A stretch of 31,823 nt of DNA from a virus. The notes under the pieces are model-generated. The model was not told where the DNA came from. It saw only the letters and a list, made by a program, of their open reading frames with translations, and did no database searches. Where the stretch lies: positions 1-31,823 of IMG/VR virus record IMGVR_UViG_3300005513_000187; one strand, given 5' to 3'. The translations under genes and the position numbers were made by a program. Shown here piece by piece: positions 1 to 7,477 of this stretch. Numbering within the stretch: position 1 is the stretch's first letter; each line of letters begins with the position of its first letter.

Positions 1-1262
1 AAGCGCGCGGCGCGCGCCAGCCGCGCGGCGGCATCGTGACCGCCGGCCGCCGCTTCCGCGCGCAGCACGTTCCAGCCGATGTCGTCGTGGCAGCGCACGT
101 AGCTGAGCCAGGTGGCGGCCGGCGGCAGCGCCGGCGTATTGCGGATGACTTCACGCAGCACGCCGGCGTCCTGTTCCGACAACGCCAGCCAGCCGGCCGC
201 CATCAGGCTGCTGTGGTAGGCGATGTGGCATTCGCGCGCCTGCTCGCTGCCCAGGTAGGCCGGCAGCTCGCGCGTCGGCACGATGGCCTCGGCCTTCAGC
301 AGCACGCCCGGCGCCACGAGGTCGACGATGGCGCGCAGCGCCTGCAGGATCTGGTGCGCTTCCGGCTGGTTCATGCAGTTCGTGCCCTCGCGCTTCCACA
401 GGAAGGCGGTGGAATCGAGGCGGAACACTTCGATGCCGCGGTTGGCCAGCCGCAGCAGGGTGGCGGCCATGGCGGCAAACACGGCCGGATTGGCGTAATT
501 GAGGTCCCACTGGTAGGGATAGAAGGTGCTCCACACCCAGCCGCCCATCGCCTCCACGTGGGTGAAATTACCCGGCGCGACCTGCGGGAAGACCTGGCCC
601 AGCGTGCGTTCATAGCGGTCCGGCATCTCGCGGTCGGGATAGACCAGGAACATGGCGCGCGCCTGCGCATCGCCGGCCTGGGCGGCCCGCGCCCAGGCAT
701 GGTCGTCGGCCACGTGGTTGAGGATGAAGTCCGAGCACAGGCTGATGCCGGCCGCGCGCAACTGCGCGGTCAGCGCTTCCAGGTCGGCATTGCTGCCCAG
801 CGCGGGCTCCACCTCGTCGAAATCGGAGACGGCGAAGCCGCCGTCATTCTCGCCCTGGCGCGCGCGCAGGAAGGGCAGCAGGTGCAGATAGCTGACGCCC
901 AGTTCCTGCAGATAGGGGATGCGCGCGGCCACGCCCTGGAGCTCGCCGCCGAAGTTTTGCACGTAGGCGCAATAGCCCAGCATGCGCTGGCTGAGGAACC
1001 AGTCCGGCTGCGCCGCGCGCTGTTCGTCCAGCGCGCGCAGGGCGGCGGGCCGGGCCGCGTGCAGCGCGCCCAGCATGGCCATCAATTCATCCAGCCAGGC
1101 CGCGAAGCCGGGCTGGTCGCCGTACAGGCCGGCCAGCAGTGTGCGCAGCACGCCCTCGTGCCTGGCGCACCTGCGTTGCATTTCGGCCTGCAGCGCTGCC
1201 GGCAAGGCAGCGCTCAGTGACGACGGACGAGGAGTTAAAGAAGAAGCGGACATCTGGGTCAT
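1..1262 (-). CDS. Amylosucrase / sucrose hydrolase (GH13), N-terminal 420 residues, truncated by window edge
   Basis: The enzyme acts on sucrose, either transferring glucose to a growing alpha-1,4-glucan (amylosucrase) or hydrolysing it (SuxB-type sucrose hydrolase); the two subfamilies cannot be separated from this part. Visible GH13 motifs are the nucleophile region RLDSTAFLWK (Asp283), the acid/base region LLKAEAIV (Glu325) and YVRCHDDIGW (His392, Asp393), preceded by an all-helical N-terminal domain (about 1-95). No signal peptide is visible, so a cytoplasmic location is likely. Full-length family members have about 640 residues, so roughly one third lies beyond position 1. ATG at 1262 and in-frame ATG at 1253 are both possible; neither has a clear ribosome binding site. 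The gene follows the GH3 remnant by 37 bp and probably belongs to the same transcript as the TonB-dependent receptor. Confidence 0.93.
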   Translation of the reverse strand, partial: MTQMSASSLTPRPSSLSAALPAALQAEMQRRCARHEGVLRTLLAGLYGDQPGFAAWLDELMAMLGALHAARPAALRALDEQRAAQPDWFLSQRMLGYCAYVQNFGGELQGVAARIPYLQELGVSYLHLLPFLRARQGENDGGFAVSDFDEVEPALGSNADLEALTAQLRAAGISLCSDFILNHVADDHAWARAAQAGDAQARAMFLVYPDREMPDRYERTLGQVFPQVAPGNFTHVEAMGGWVWSTFYPYQWDLNYANPAVFAAMAATLLRLANRGIEVFRLDSTAFLWKREGTNCMNQPEAHQILQALRAIVDLVAPGVLLKAEAIVPTRELPAYLGSEQARECHIAYHSSLMAAGWLALSEQDAGVLREVIRNTPALPPAATWLSYVRCHDDIGWNVLRAEAAAGGHDAAARLARAAR

Positions 1263-1299
1263 CGGTCTGGAAAAATCAAAATGGATACATTTAATAAAA

Positions 1300-1745
1300 C
1301 TAAGGGGCATAGGAAAAAACGGACCGCAGTCGAATGTCGGCAGAAGAGGCGCCAACCATCAAGTCAAACTCGCCCGGCTCGGCATGCCATTGAACCACCA
1401 GGTGTACAGGATTGCTGGCGCATGGTCGGCTACCCAAGCGAATACCAGCGGCCTGCCGGCGTTACTCATCACCACGACCGGCTTCCCGGTCGCGACGATC
1501 GCCTTGATCAATTCCTCCTGCACGCCGGGCAGGCCGAGCGCGCTACGGCTCTTGGCCTCGCCGCTCATGTCCCAGCGCTCGCCGACACCCGGCACCACCA
1601 CGTCCGCCTTATCCAGCGTCATCTCCTTCAGCAAGCTGTCCACGCGGTGCTCGATGTCGGCGCGGCTGTCCGCCCAGGCAGAACTGATCGTCACCAGCAA
1701 AGCGAACGCGCAGCCGAGGACTTTGGCATGATTAACGCAGGTCAT
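1300..1745 (-). pseudogene. Decayed GH3 beta-glucosidase remnant (signal peptide plus C-terminal pieces)
   Basis: The ATG at 1745 has an AGGTGAG ribosome binding site and starts an intact signal peptide (about 25 residues, ending SSAWA). The next residues look like a GH3 mature start (DIEHRVDSLLKEMTLDKA), but the reading frame then jumps straight into the second GH3 domain (DVVVPGVGERWDMSGEAKSR, then TGKPVVVMSNAGRPL), so the whole TIM-barrel domain is missing. The frame stops at 1359. From about 1390 the next frame over encodes the typical GH3 C-terminus (HAEPGEFDLMVGASSADIRL), ending at the TAG at 1300-1302. A normal enzyme has over 700 residues. At least two deletions, one frame-shifting, are needed. 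An exported fragment of about 120 residues could still be made but would lack catalytic residues. Confidence 0.85.
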
Positions 1746-1816
1746 GGACTCACCTATGTGATGATCGCTGACGCTCGCCGCAACGGTACACGCTGGCGGC
1801 AAGCGCTCGTCTCCGA

Positions 1817-4174
1817 TCAGAAGGAATATTTCAGCGACAGCTTGGCAGTGCGTCCGTTCAGGGCGCGGGCACTGGTGGTGCCGTCCAGCTCGGTGTACGC
1901 CAGTTTGTTGAACAGGTTATAGACGCCCAGCGACACCACGGTGGTCGGCGCCAACTTGTAATCGACGTGGCCGGTCACAATGGTGTAGGCCGGCAGACGA
2001 TTGTTGGGCGCGGTGTTGTCCGTTTCGGTCGCGCTGCTCACACCTTGTACGTTCACGCCGATATCGAAGGCATCGCCCGCGTATCCGCCGCCGAGCAGGT
2101 AAATCCATTTCGGCTGCCGATTTTCCGGCTGGCCGACCTGCGCCGGATTGGTCGAGGCCAGCACTTTGGCGTCGGTGTAGGTCAAGCCCAGATTGAAGTG
2201 ATAGTCGCCGATCCGATACCCCGATTCCAGCTCGACGCCCTTGCCTTCGTACTTGTTCGTGGAAAGCACCTGGAAGTTGTTGGTGTAGTTGAACTCGGAG
2301 GTCTTGGCATCGAACAGCGTGACGAACGTGCTGAGGGCGCCAAAGCGCGCCTTGACGCCGCCTTCGAGCTGATCCACCGTGTTGATCGGAATCGATGCGC
2401 TTCCGCTCAGCGGGCCATTGGCCATGATCCGGTCCGCGTTAAACGACGCCCCCTGGCTGTAGCGGGCAAACACCGAGACGTCTCTGTTGATCAGGTAGTT
2501 GGTGCCGATCGAGTATTCCGGGTGGCTGACCCGGTAGTCGACAGGGACGGCATTCGCAGCCGCGTAGGTCGGCATGGTGGTGGCCGGCGCGCCCGCGGCC
2601 ACGGTGGCGATGTTGTAGTAGCCCGACGCCTTTTGATTGTCCTCGCGGAAGCCCGCGTCCACGGTGAGCGGGCCGTTGCGGTAGTTGGCAAAGACGTACG
2701 GCGCGGTCGTCTGGTAGGAAGCGGCGTAGTCACGCTCGCAGCACGCGCCCCACGCCGGTCCCTGGAAGCCGTAGGCCGTCGTCCCGGCAATGGCGCTGTT
2801 GATCGGTGCCGGCGAGGAACTGGCGGAAGTCAGATAGGCATTGAAGTTCCAAACCAGGTCCACTTTCTGCGTATTGGTGAACAGGCCGGCGCCATACGTC
2901 AGCTCGCCGCCGCCGATGTTGTTGAGGCTGCGCGTCAGCTTCAGATCGTTGGTGGTCGAACCCAGATCCTTGACGTCGACGTCGAAAATGACGTTGGTAA
3001 ATGCCGGGCCGCTATATGCCTTGCCCTGGTTGACGCCATTGGCGTAGGTGGCGTCCGCCGGTGCCGCCGCGACGCTGCTGCCGGGGAAGAAGCCGGCCCA
3101 TTGGCCGGAGTTCTGCGCGGCGCGGAATTTGTCGTCGAGCACCCAGCCGCTGCCAATGTTGAGGTGGGTTTCCAGGCCCACGGCCGCGCTGCGCGCCTCC
3201 GTGCCCTTGTTGAGATGAATGGTCGACAGGGTGTTATTGTTGGTCAGCACCGTGTCTATCGGCATATTGGCCGAGTAGCCAGTGTAATGGCGTGGATCGA
3301 TCCCGGCGATAGTGTTGATATTGCCGTTCGAGATATCGACCGGCACCGGCATGTACATGGGCTGCTGGTCAGAGAGGTATTTGAAGTTCAACCGCACATA
3401 ACCCTGGTCAAACTCATGCGTTATATTGCCGCGGATCTGGCCGCCCTGGAGGCTGGCAGCGCTGTCTTTACGCGGGCCGACGCCACTGTCGTAATAGCCG
3501 CCGATGAAATAGCGGGTCTTGTCCGAAAGATGGCCGCCATAATTGAAGTCGAAGCGCTGTTCTCGGTAGCCAAGCCCGGTCGTGACGCCCACGCTGCCGC
3601 CGGTCTCTTCGCCGGTTTTGGTGATCAAGTTGATGATGCCGCCAGGACCATTGGTGGTCAGCGTGGACCCCGTGCCGCCGCGTACCACCTCGACGTGATC
3701 GACGGTAGTATCGATACGCATGAAGTCATCCGGGTTGCCAAATGCGATGTCACCAAACAGCAGAACTGGCAAGCCATCTTCCTGGAACTGGACATAGCGT
3801 GAACCCCCGGCGGAAATCGGCAGGCCGCGCACCGAAACGTTGGCATTGCCGCCGCCACCGCTCGATTGCACGAAAATCCCGGGAATGGTGCTGAGCAAAT
3901 CCGACGCGTTTTGCGGCTGGTTCGCCAGCAACTGGTCGCCGTCCAAAGAACTCACTGAAATGCTGGAGCGCATCTTGGTGGTCTTGCTGGAGGTGCCGGT
4001 GACGACCACCGTTTCCAGATTCAATCCCTTGTTATTTGCATCCACTGCAGCCGCGCCGTCGGCCGCCGGCGCCTCCTGCGCATAGCCATAGGCCGCCTGC
4101 AGCAGCGCACCTACCAGTACCGCCAATGGCTTTTTAGCCAACTTCACTTCCCACATCTTCTTCGCGTGGTTCAT
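1817..4174 (-). CDS. TonB-dependent outer membrane receptor, probably for sucrose or a related glycoside
   Basis: This is a 785-residue outer-membrane transporter. It has a signal peptide (about residues 1-32, cleavage near AYGYA), a TonB box (ETVVVTG, residues 54-60), a plug domain (about 70-210, with the typical VRGLPISAGG and VEVVRGGTGSTL stretches) and a 22-strand-type barrel ending in the aromatic-terminated strand KLSLKYSF. ATG 4174 is preferred over an upstream in-frame TTG (4189) because GAGGGG sits 7 nt before it. Placement between a LacI-type regulator and an amylosucrase argues for import of sucrose or sucrose-like sugars (SuxA-like role); the substrate is inferred from neighbours, not from the sequence. 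It lies 340 bp downstream of lacI and 71 bp upstream of the GH3 remnant. Confidence 0.92.
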   Translation of the reverse strand: MNHAKKMWEVKLAKKPLAVLVGALLQAAYGYAQEAPAADGAAAVDANNKGLNLETVVVTGTSSKTTKMRSSISVSSLDGDQLLANQPQNASDLLSTIPGIFVQSSGGGGNANVSVRGLPISAGGSRYVQFQEDGLPVLLFGDIAFGNPDDFMRIDTTVDHVEVVRGGTGSTLTTNGPGGIINLITKTGEETGGSVGVTTGLGYREQRFDFNYGGHLSDKTRYFIGGYYDSGVGPRKDSAASLQGGQIRGNITHEFDQGYVRLNFKYLSDQQPMYMPVPVDISNGNINTIAGIDPRHYTGYSANMPIDTVLTNNNTLSTIHLNKGTEARSAAVGLETHLNIGSGWVLDDKFRAAQNSGQWAGFFPGSSVAAAPADATYANGVNQGKAYSGPAFTNVIFDVDVKDLGSTTNDLKLTRSLNNIGGGELTYGAGLFTNTQKVDLVWNFNAYLTSASSSPAPINSAIAGTTAYGFQGPAWGACCERDYAASYQTTAPYVFANYRNGPLTVDAGFREDNQKASGYYNIATVAAGAPATTMPTYAAANAVPVDYRVSHPEYSIGTNYLINRDVSVFARYSQGASFNADRIMANGPLSGSASIPINTVDQLEGGVKARFGALSTFVTLFDAKTSEFNYTNNFQVLSTNKYEGKGVELESGYRIGDYHFNLGLTYTDAKVLASTNPAQVGQPENRQPKWIYLLGGGYAGDAFDIGVNVQGVSSATETDNTAPNNRLPAYTIVTGHVDYKLAPTTVVSLGVYNLFNKLAYTELDGTTSARALNGRTAKLSLKYSF

Positions 4175-4211
4175 TGCATGTCCCCTCAAATTGACTCCGT
4201 TTTAATCACAG

Positions 4212-4225
4212 CGTTGCGTGCAACG
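4212..4225. promoter_or_regulatory. Second operator-like inverted repeat upstream of the receptor gene
   Basis: The sequence CGTTGCGTGCAACG has 6-bp arms (CGTTGC/GCAACG) around a 2-bp centre. It ends 38 bp before the receptor start codon and shares the GCAA/TTGC half-site core with the palindrome at 4340-4353. It would lie in the leader, downstream of the proposed promoter, so it could help DNA looping or act as a roadblock. Binding is inferred only. Confidence 0.45.
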
Positions 4226-4315
4226 ATATGTGCCCTTTGAAGGGCGATGCCGTCCTGGCTGGAAGCTGATGCATGACAACTGCAGTGTTGCCATCTGTAG
4301 CTTGCAACTGAGTTC

Positions 4316-4344
4316 ATGCTACCACCGCAGCCGCCGTTTTGCAA
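4316..4344 (-). promoter_or_regulatory. Candidate sigma-70 promoter for the receptor operon
   Basis: On the minus strand TTGCAA (4344-4339) and TAGCAT (4321-4316) are separated by exactly 17 bp, each matching the consensus at four of six positions. The -35 element overlaps the left part of the operator palindrome at 4340-4353, which fits repression by blocking RNA polymerase. Transcription would start near 4308 and give a leader of about 135 nt. Confidence 0.4.
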
Positions 4345-4353
4345 TCGATTGCA
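4340..4353. promoter_or_regulatory. LacI-family operator palindrome
   Basis: TGCAATCGATTGCA is a perfect 14-bp palindrome with a central CG, the classic architecture of LacI/GalR-family operators. It lies between the LacI-type gene and the receptor gene and overlaps the candidate -35 element. The regulator encoded at 4517-5572 is the obvious ligand; this is inference from position and symmetry. Confidence 0.7.
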
Positions 4354-4516
4354 TATAATTTTTAGCAACTGTCGCATTAGCGTTAATGCCGTAGAAGTCG
4401 CGTATTTATTGGGTTTGTAGAAAACCCCTGTGTTGGCTCGGTGACAAATGGATGAAATTCATGCATTCGATTCCATAACACCCCAAACCGCTGCCGCGTG
4501 ACCGAGCAGGGGCAAT

Positions 4517-5572
4517 TCAGCAGGTGCTGGCGCGAACGACGAGTTCTGTTGCCAATTGTTGCGAGGCGACGGATTCGCCATCGATCAGGGCCAGCAAGGA
4601 GGCCACCAATGCCCGCCCCGCTTCGCGTATCGGCTGGCGGACCGTGGTCAACGGAGGATGGGAATAGCTGGAAAGTTCAATGTCGTCATACCCGACCACG
4701 GCCACGCGCCCCGGGACGTCCATGCCGAGCTGACGGAAGGTATTGATTGCAGTCATAGCCATCAGGTCGCTGCCGGCAAATACCGCATCGAACGCGACAT
4801 TGCGGCGCATCAGTTCGTGGACTGCCAGTTCGCCGCCGTTGGGAACGAAGGAGGCGGGAATCAGCAGGGCCGGATCGGGCGCGATCCCCGCCTTCGCCAG
4901 CGCCCGACACAGGCCGTCATAACGATGACCGATTTCCGGCAGGTGAATGTCGCCGAAGAAGGCGATATTTTTGCGGCCCTGCTCCAACAGATGGGTGCCG
5001 GCCAATGCTCCCCCGGTCACATTGTCGCCGCCTACCGTGCAGTAAAGCTGACGGGGCAACTGCGCGCCCCACACCACGATAGGAACCTGACGGGCCGCCA
5101 ACTGATTCAACTGGTCGTGGTGGCGCCATTGGCCGATCAGCACAATGCCGATCACGCGGCCAGTATCAAAAGGCGTCGCTGCGGCATCGAGTTCGTTCGC
5201 ATCCACACGAGAGACCAACATATCAAAGCCCTGGTCCGTCAGCGCGTCCGCCAAGCTACCAAGCATGGACAGAAAAAAGGGATCCGACATGTGTTGACGC
5301 TTCGTCGAATCGTAGGGAATCACCACGCCGATGGTACGGTTTTGTTTGAGCCGTAAATTTTGCGCGCCGATATTGATGGAATACTTTAATGACCGCGCCA
5401 ACTCCATCACACGCGTGCGCGTCTCTTCACTGATCAGCTTGCTGCCGGCCAGTGCACGCGAGACAGTGGATGTGGAGACCCCGGCCAAGCGGGCAATGTC
5501 GGCCATCTGCACACGCTGCTGCTGGGCAGCGCCACCACTCTCAGGCTTAGCGGGAGACGAAATTTTCGGCAT
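4517..5572 (-). CDS. LacI/GalR-family transcriptional regulator of the sugar locus
   Basis: The 351-residue protein has an N-terminal LacI-type helix-turn-helix (about residues 22-45, ADIARLAGVSTSTVSRAL) and hinge helix, followed by a periplasmic-binding-protein-like sensor domain (from IGVVIPYD near 80 to the end) with the family-typical FAGSDLMAM and VVGYDDIELSSY stretches. It is expected to repress the downstream receptor-amylosucrase operon until a sugar ligand binds. SuxR of Xanthomonas occupies the same position in an equivalent locus, but orthology is inferred. The first 20 residues before the HTH are a longer lead than usual. No strong ribosome binding site precedes ATG 5572. A palindrome between its promoter and start suggests autoregulation. 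Confidence 0.93.
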   Translation of the reverse strand: MPKISSPAKPESGGAAQQQRVQMADIARLAGVSTSTVSRALAGSKLISEETRTRVMELARSLKYSINIGAQNLRLKQNRTIGVVIPYDSTKRQHMSDPFFLSMLGSLADALTDQGFDMLVSRVDANELDAAATPFDTGRVIGIVLIGQWRHHDQLNQLAARQVPIVVWGAQLPRQLYCTVGGDNVTGGALAGTHLLEQGRKNIAFFGDIHLPEIGHRYDGLCRALAKAGIAPDPALLIPASFVPNGGELAVHELMRRNVAFDAVFAGSDLMAMTAINTFRQLGMDVPGRVAVVGYDDIELSSYSHPPLTTVRQPIREAGRALVASLLALIDGESVASQQLATELVVRASTC

Positions 5573-5603
5573 GGGTCAAAAAGGAGCGGAATCTTGAAGC
5601 ACA

Positions 5604-5615
5604 AAGCAATTGCTT
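5604..5615. promoter_or_regulatory. Palindrome in the lacI leader, possible autoregulatory site
   Basis: AAGCAATTGCTT is a perfect 12-bp palindrome 31 bp upstream of the regulator start and about 40 nt downstream of the expected transcription start. It contains GCAA/TTGC half-sites like those at 4340-4353, but without the central CG spacing, so binding by the same protein is uncertain. Confidence 0.4.
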
Positions 5616-5659
5616 AACTGGGATGCGAAGCGCCGCGCTGCCGAAAGGCCAACAAGTTT

Positions 5660-5668
5660 AGTATAGCA
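5660..5668 (-). promoter_or_regulatory. Extended -10 promoter element for the LacI-type gene
   Basis: The minus strand reads TGCTATACT, an extended -10 (TGnTATAcT). There is no convincing -35 hexamer 17 bp upstream, as is common for extended -10 promoters. The start of transcription would be near 5653, about 80 nt before the start codon. Confidence 0.45.
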
Positions 5669-5744
5669 TTGCGGGCACTGCCACCTCGTAGCTTCAACGC
5701 ACAGCGACAATGTCGTGCGCACACCGTGCACGGAGAGGAAAATG

Positions 5745-5768
5745 AAAAAGCCGGACAAGTCCGGCTTT
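5745..5768 (-). terminator. Rho-independent terminator of the tRNA-Pro gene
   Basis: A perfect 10-bp stem AAAGCCGGAC/GTCCGGCTTT is closed by 2 nt and followed on the minus strand by a T run. It lies 14 nt past the CCA end of the tRNA remnant, so it was the tRNA terminator before integration. It now separates the prophage from the host regulator gene. Confidence 0.8.
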
Positions 5769-5782
5769 CTCTTTCATTCGAT

Positions 5783-5830
5783 TGGTCGGGACGGTGTGAT
5801 TCGAACACACGACCCCTTGCACCCCATGCA
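5783..5830 (-). tRNA. 3' 48 nt of tRNA-Pro(GGG): prophage attachment core
   Basis: Read on the minus strand this is the anticodon loop ATGGGGT with anticodon GGG and the 3' stem strand GCAAG, then the variable region, the T arm GTGTG-TTCGAAT-CACAC and the acceptor strand CGTCCCGACCA. Of the 5' anticodon stem strand (CTTGC) only the loop-proximal TGC is left; beyond position 5830 the sequence no longer resembles tRNA, and the D arm and 5' acceptor strand are absent. This is the remnant left when a temperate phage inserts at a tRNA 3' half. The complete gene should be rebuilt at the other prophage end, out of view. Confidence 0.85.
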
Positions 5831-6035
5831 GTGTTGCATTTAATCAAAACACAGTGTACATGCGCATTTAGGACTTGGCTGTCTAATATACAGTAGTTTA
5901 TAAATCGATGGCTATGCCCGTATATTTATCGTTTTTTTGTAGAAATTAGACAGATTTTAGGCCGTCCTCACGCCCTCGCTACCCAAGTTTGCAGATGGGC
6001 TCGATCATCATTCAGACTGCCAGCATACGAACTGC
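5831..6035. other. AT-rich non-coding prophage end flanking the attachment core
   Basis: No convincing gene is seen in these 205 bp. The stretch contains an inverted repeat CTGTCTAAT (5879-5887) / ATTAGACAG (5945-5953) and several A/T runs, including a 7-T run near 5932. This composition is typical of attP arms, where integrase and host factor bind; actual sites cannot be assigned. Confidence 0.5.
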
Positions 6036-6863
6036 TTAGCCAAACTGAAGCGCGGCGCCATCACCGATATTGTCCAGCGCGGACAGCGCGCCCGCATAGC
6101 CATTATCGAAAAGTTGCTGGCGCACTGAACTAGGCATATTTCGATCCAAGCCTGAAGCGAAGCCGGTTTCGATGAAAGCGAAGTGTGCGCCCTGCTCCTT
6201 GCCGAGGTCCACATGCGTATTCTCGTTCGCAGATAGCATCAGGTCAACGAGCCGTGGAGCGATATCGAAGGCCGTATGCACGCCAGCATTGAGCGGAGAG
6301 GCTTTGGACACCAACTGAATGCCCAAGCGCGGCACATCATCGATCGTCAGCTTGTCGATCGGGATATTGTTGCAGCAGCCGCCGTCCATCAGCAATGCGC
6401 TGCCGTATTGGATCGGCGCATAGACGAACGGGATTGCCGCACTGGCGCGCGCTGCCAACGCAACAGGTGCATCCGGTGTCGCGCTGCGGCTGAACTCAAA
6501 CGGAACTTCCGCCCCAACGTCAGAGGCCATCACGACCAGGTCGACCGGCATCTGACTGAACAACAGGCCGCCGGTCTTTTCTGTGATCCAGTTCAGCAGC
6601 GTATTGCCATTGCAGTAGCCCATCCTTGTCATTGCGGACCAAGGCGAAAACGTCAGCATGTCAGACCAGTCGCGGGACATGGTCAATGCCTTCATGTCGG
6701 CCAACGACATTCCGGCAGCGGCCAGCGTCGCGACAATGGAGCCGCCGCTGGTGCCGGCGAGCTGCACTGGCGTATAGCCAGCATCCCGGATCGCGCACAG
6801 CGCGCCGACGTGCGCGCTGAACTTGAAGCCCGAACCGGAGAGAGCGACACGAATCGGCTTCAT
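6036..6863 (-). CDS. Patatin-like phospholipase, prophage-end accessory gene
   Basis: The 275-residue protein has the patatin Ser/Asp dyad: nucleophile elbow GTSGGS (Ser39) and DGG (Asp160, in LLMDGGCCNN). The oxyanion segment near the N-terminus reads LSGSGFKFSAHVG instead of the usual GGGxxG, but keeps the glycines and basic residue. No signal peptide or membrane segment is visible, so a cytoplasmic lipid acyl hydrolase is expected. It overlaps the upstream 93-aa gene by 4 nt (ATGA) and is the last gene before the attachment site, a typical place for lysogenic-conversion genes. It may help membrane destruction at lysis, alter host lipids, or exclude other phages; the sequence does not decide. 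Confidence 0.88.
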   Translation of the reverse strand: MKPIRVALSGSGFKFSAHVGALCAIRDAGYTPVQLAGTSGGSIVATLAAAGMSLADMKALTMSRDWSDMLTFSPWSAMTRMGYCNGNTLLNWITEKTGGLLFSQMPVDLVVMASDVGAEVPFEFSRSATPDAPVALAARASAAIPFVYAPIQYGSALLMDGGCCNNIPIDKLTIDDVPRLGIQLVSKASPLNAGVHTAFDIAPRLVDLMLSANENTHVDLGKEQGAHFAFIETGFASGLDRNMPSSVRQQLFDNGYAGALSALDNIGDGAALQFG

Positions 6864-7141
6864 TGCGCAGCTTGCGGAGCAGTTCCGGCGGCCAGTTCCG
6901 CGTTATATTGCGCCTTCGCCAAGGCGATCATCGACGGGGCCATGTTGACCGCCGACGCCACGGCGGCAGTATCGGTACTTGCCGTAGACAGGGCGGTCTG
7001 CGTCATTGCCAATGCAGCGTCCAGCTTAGTCGGTCCTGGCGCATGGGGCGCCATCGCCTCGATCGATTTCACGATATTGGAGAAAAACGGGAACAACTGG
7101 GTTGCTACGCTCAATGCTGCATTCATTTCGGCGAGATTCAT
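6860..7141 (-). CDS. Small phage protein of unknown function (93 aa)
   Basis: I do not recognise a family. The protein is Ala-rich and mostly helical, with no clear transmembrane segment. ATG 7141 is chosen because AAAGGA lies 6 nt upstream. The frame is open up to a GTG at 7273, but the extra 44 residues are Pro/Ser-rich and have no ribosome binding site, so the 131 bp between 7142 and 7272 are probably untranslated. The stop overlaps the patatin start, so the two are translationally coupled and may act together. Confidence 0.6.
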   Translation of the reverse strand: MNLAEMNAALSVATQLFPFFSNIVKSIEAMAPHAPGPTKLDAALAMTQTALSTASTDTAAVASAVNMAPSMIALAKAQYNAELAAGTAPQAAQ

Positions 7142-7272
7142 GATGATCCTTTCAGTAGGTACAGTTGAGGGGTGAAACGATGATGGAGCCAGGCTTACGC
7201 TTGACGGTGATGGATCCAATAGATCGACGGCAGGCAACGCGGCCTGCGAAGGTTTAGAAACGTGCGGCGACA

Positions 7273-7467
7273 CTAAGGCGCGGCGTCTTGACTGCCTTCT
7301 TCGTTTGGGGAATGCGTGCCGAACAAATCACGAACTGCATAGCCGAGATAGCCGCTGATGAGTGCCCAGATCGCCTCCGCGTTATGCGTCGGAGGGCAAT
7401 ATGAGATATAGACTCCGATGGCGATCGCCAATACTGAGAAAAGCTGAATTGCCCATTGACGGTTCAT
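7273..7467 (-). CDS. Two-helix membrane protein, holin or antiholin candidate (64 aa)
   Basis: ATG 7467 follows a near-perfect AAGGAGG ribosome binding site. Two hydrophobic stretches (about residues 6-23 and 32-50) are separated by a short Pro-containing turn, and the C-terminus is polar and acidic. Size, topology and position 10 bp downstream of the endolysin gene fit a class II holin, but small phage membrane proteins are too short for a firm family assignment. Confidence 0.6.
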   Translation of the reverse strand: MNRQWAIQLFSVLAIAIGVYISYCPPTHNAEAIWALISGYLGYAVRDLFGTHSPNEEGSQDAAP

Positions 7468-7477
7468 ATTGACCTCC

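Noticed and set aside
36-1220. Plus-strand open frame of 394 codons at the left edge
   Set aside because: The minus strand encodes amylosucrase with all catalytic motifs; the plus frame is Arg/Ala/Gln-rich noise.
1967-3802. Long plus-strand open frame (611 codons) opposite the TonB-dependent receptor
   Set aside because: It is a mirror of a clear receptor gene in high-G+C DNA, shows no recognisable domain and has no ribosome binding site.
5614-5896. Small open frames over the tRNA remnant
   Set aside because: They read through the tRNA fragment and its terminator and have no coding features.
6036-6863. Patatin as a CBASS effector
   Set aside because: No nucleotidyltransferase of the CD-NTase family or accessory ubiquitin-like genes are next to it; only phage lysis genes and the attachment site are.
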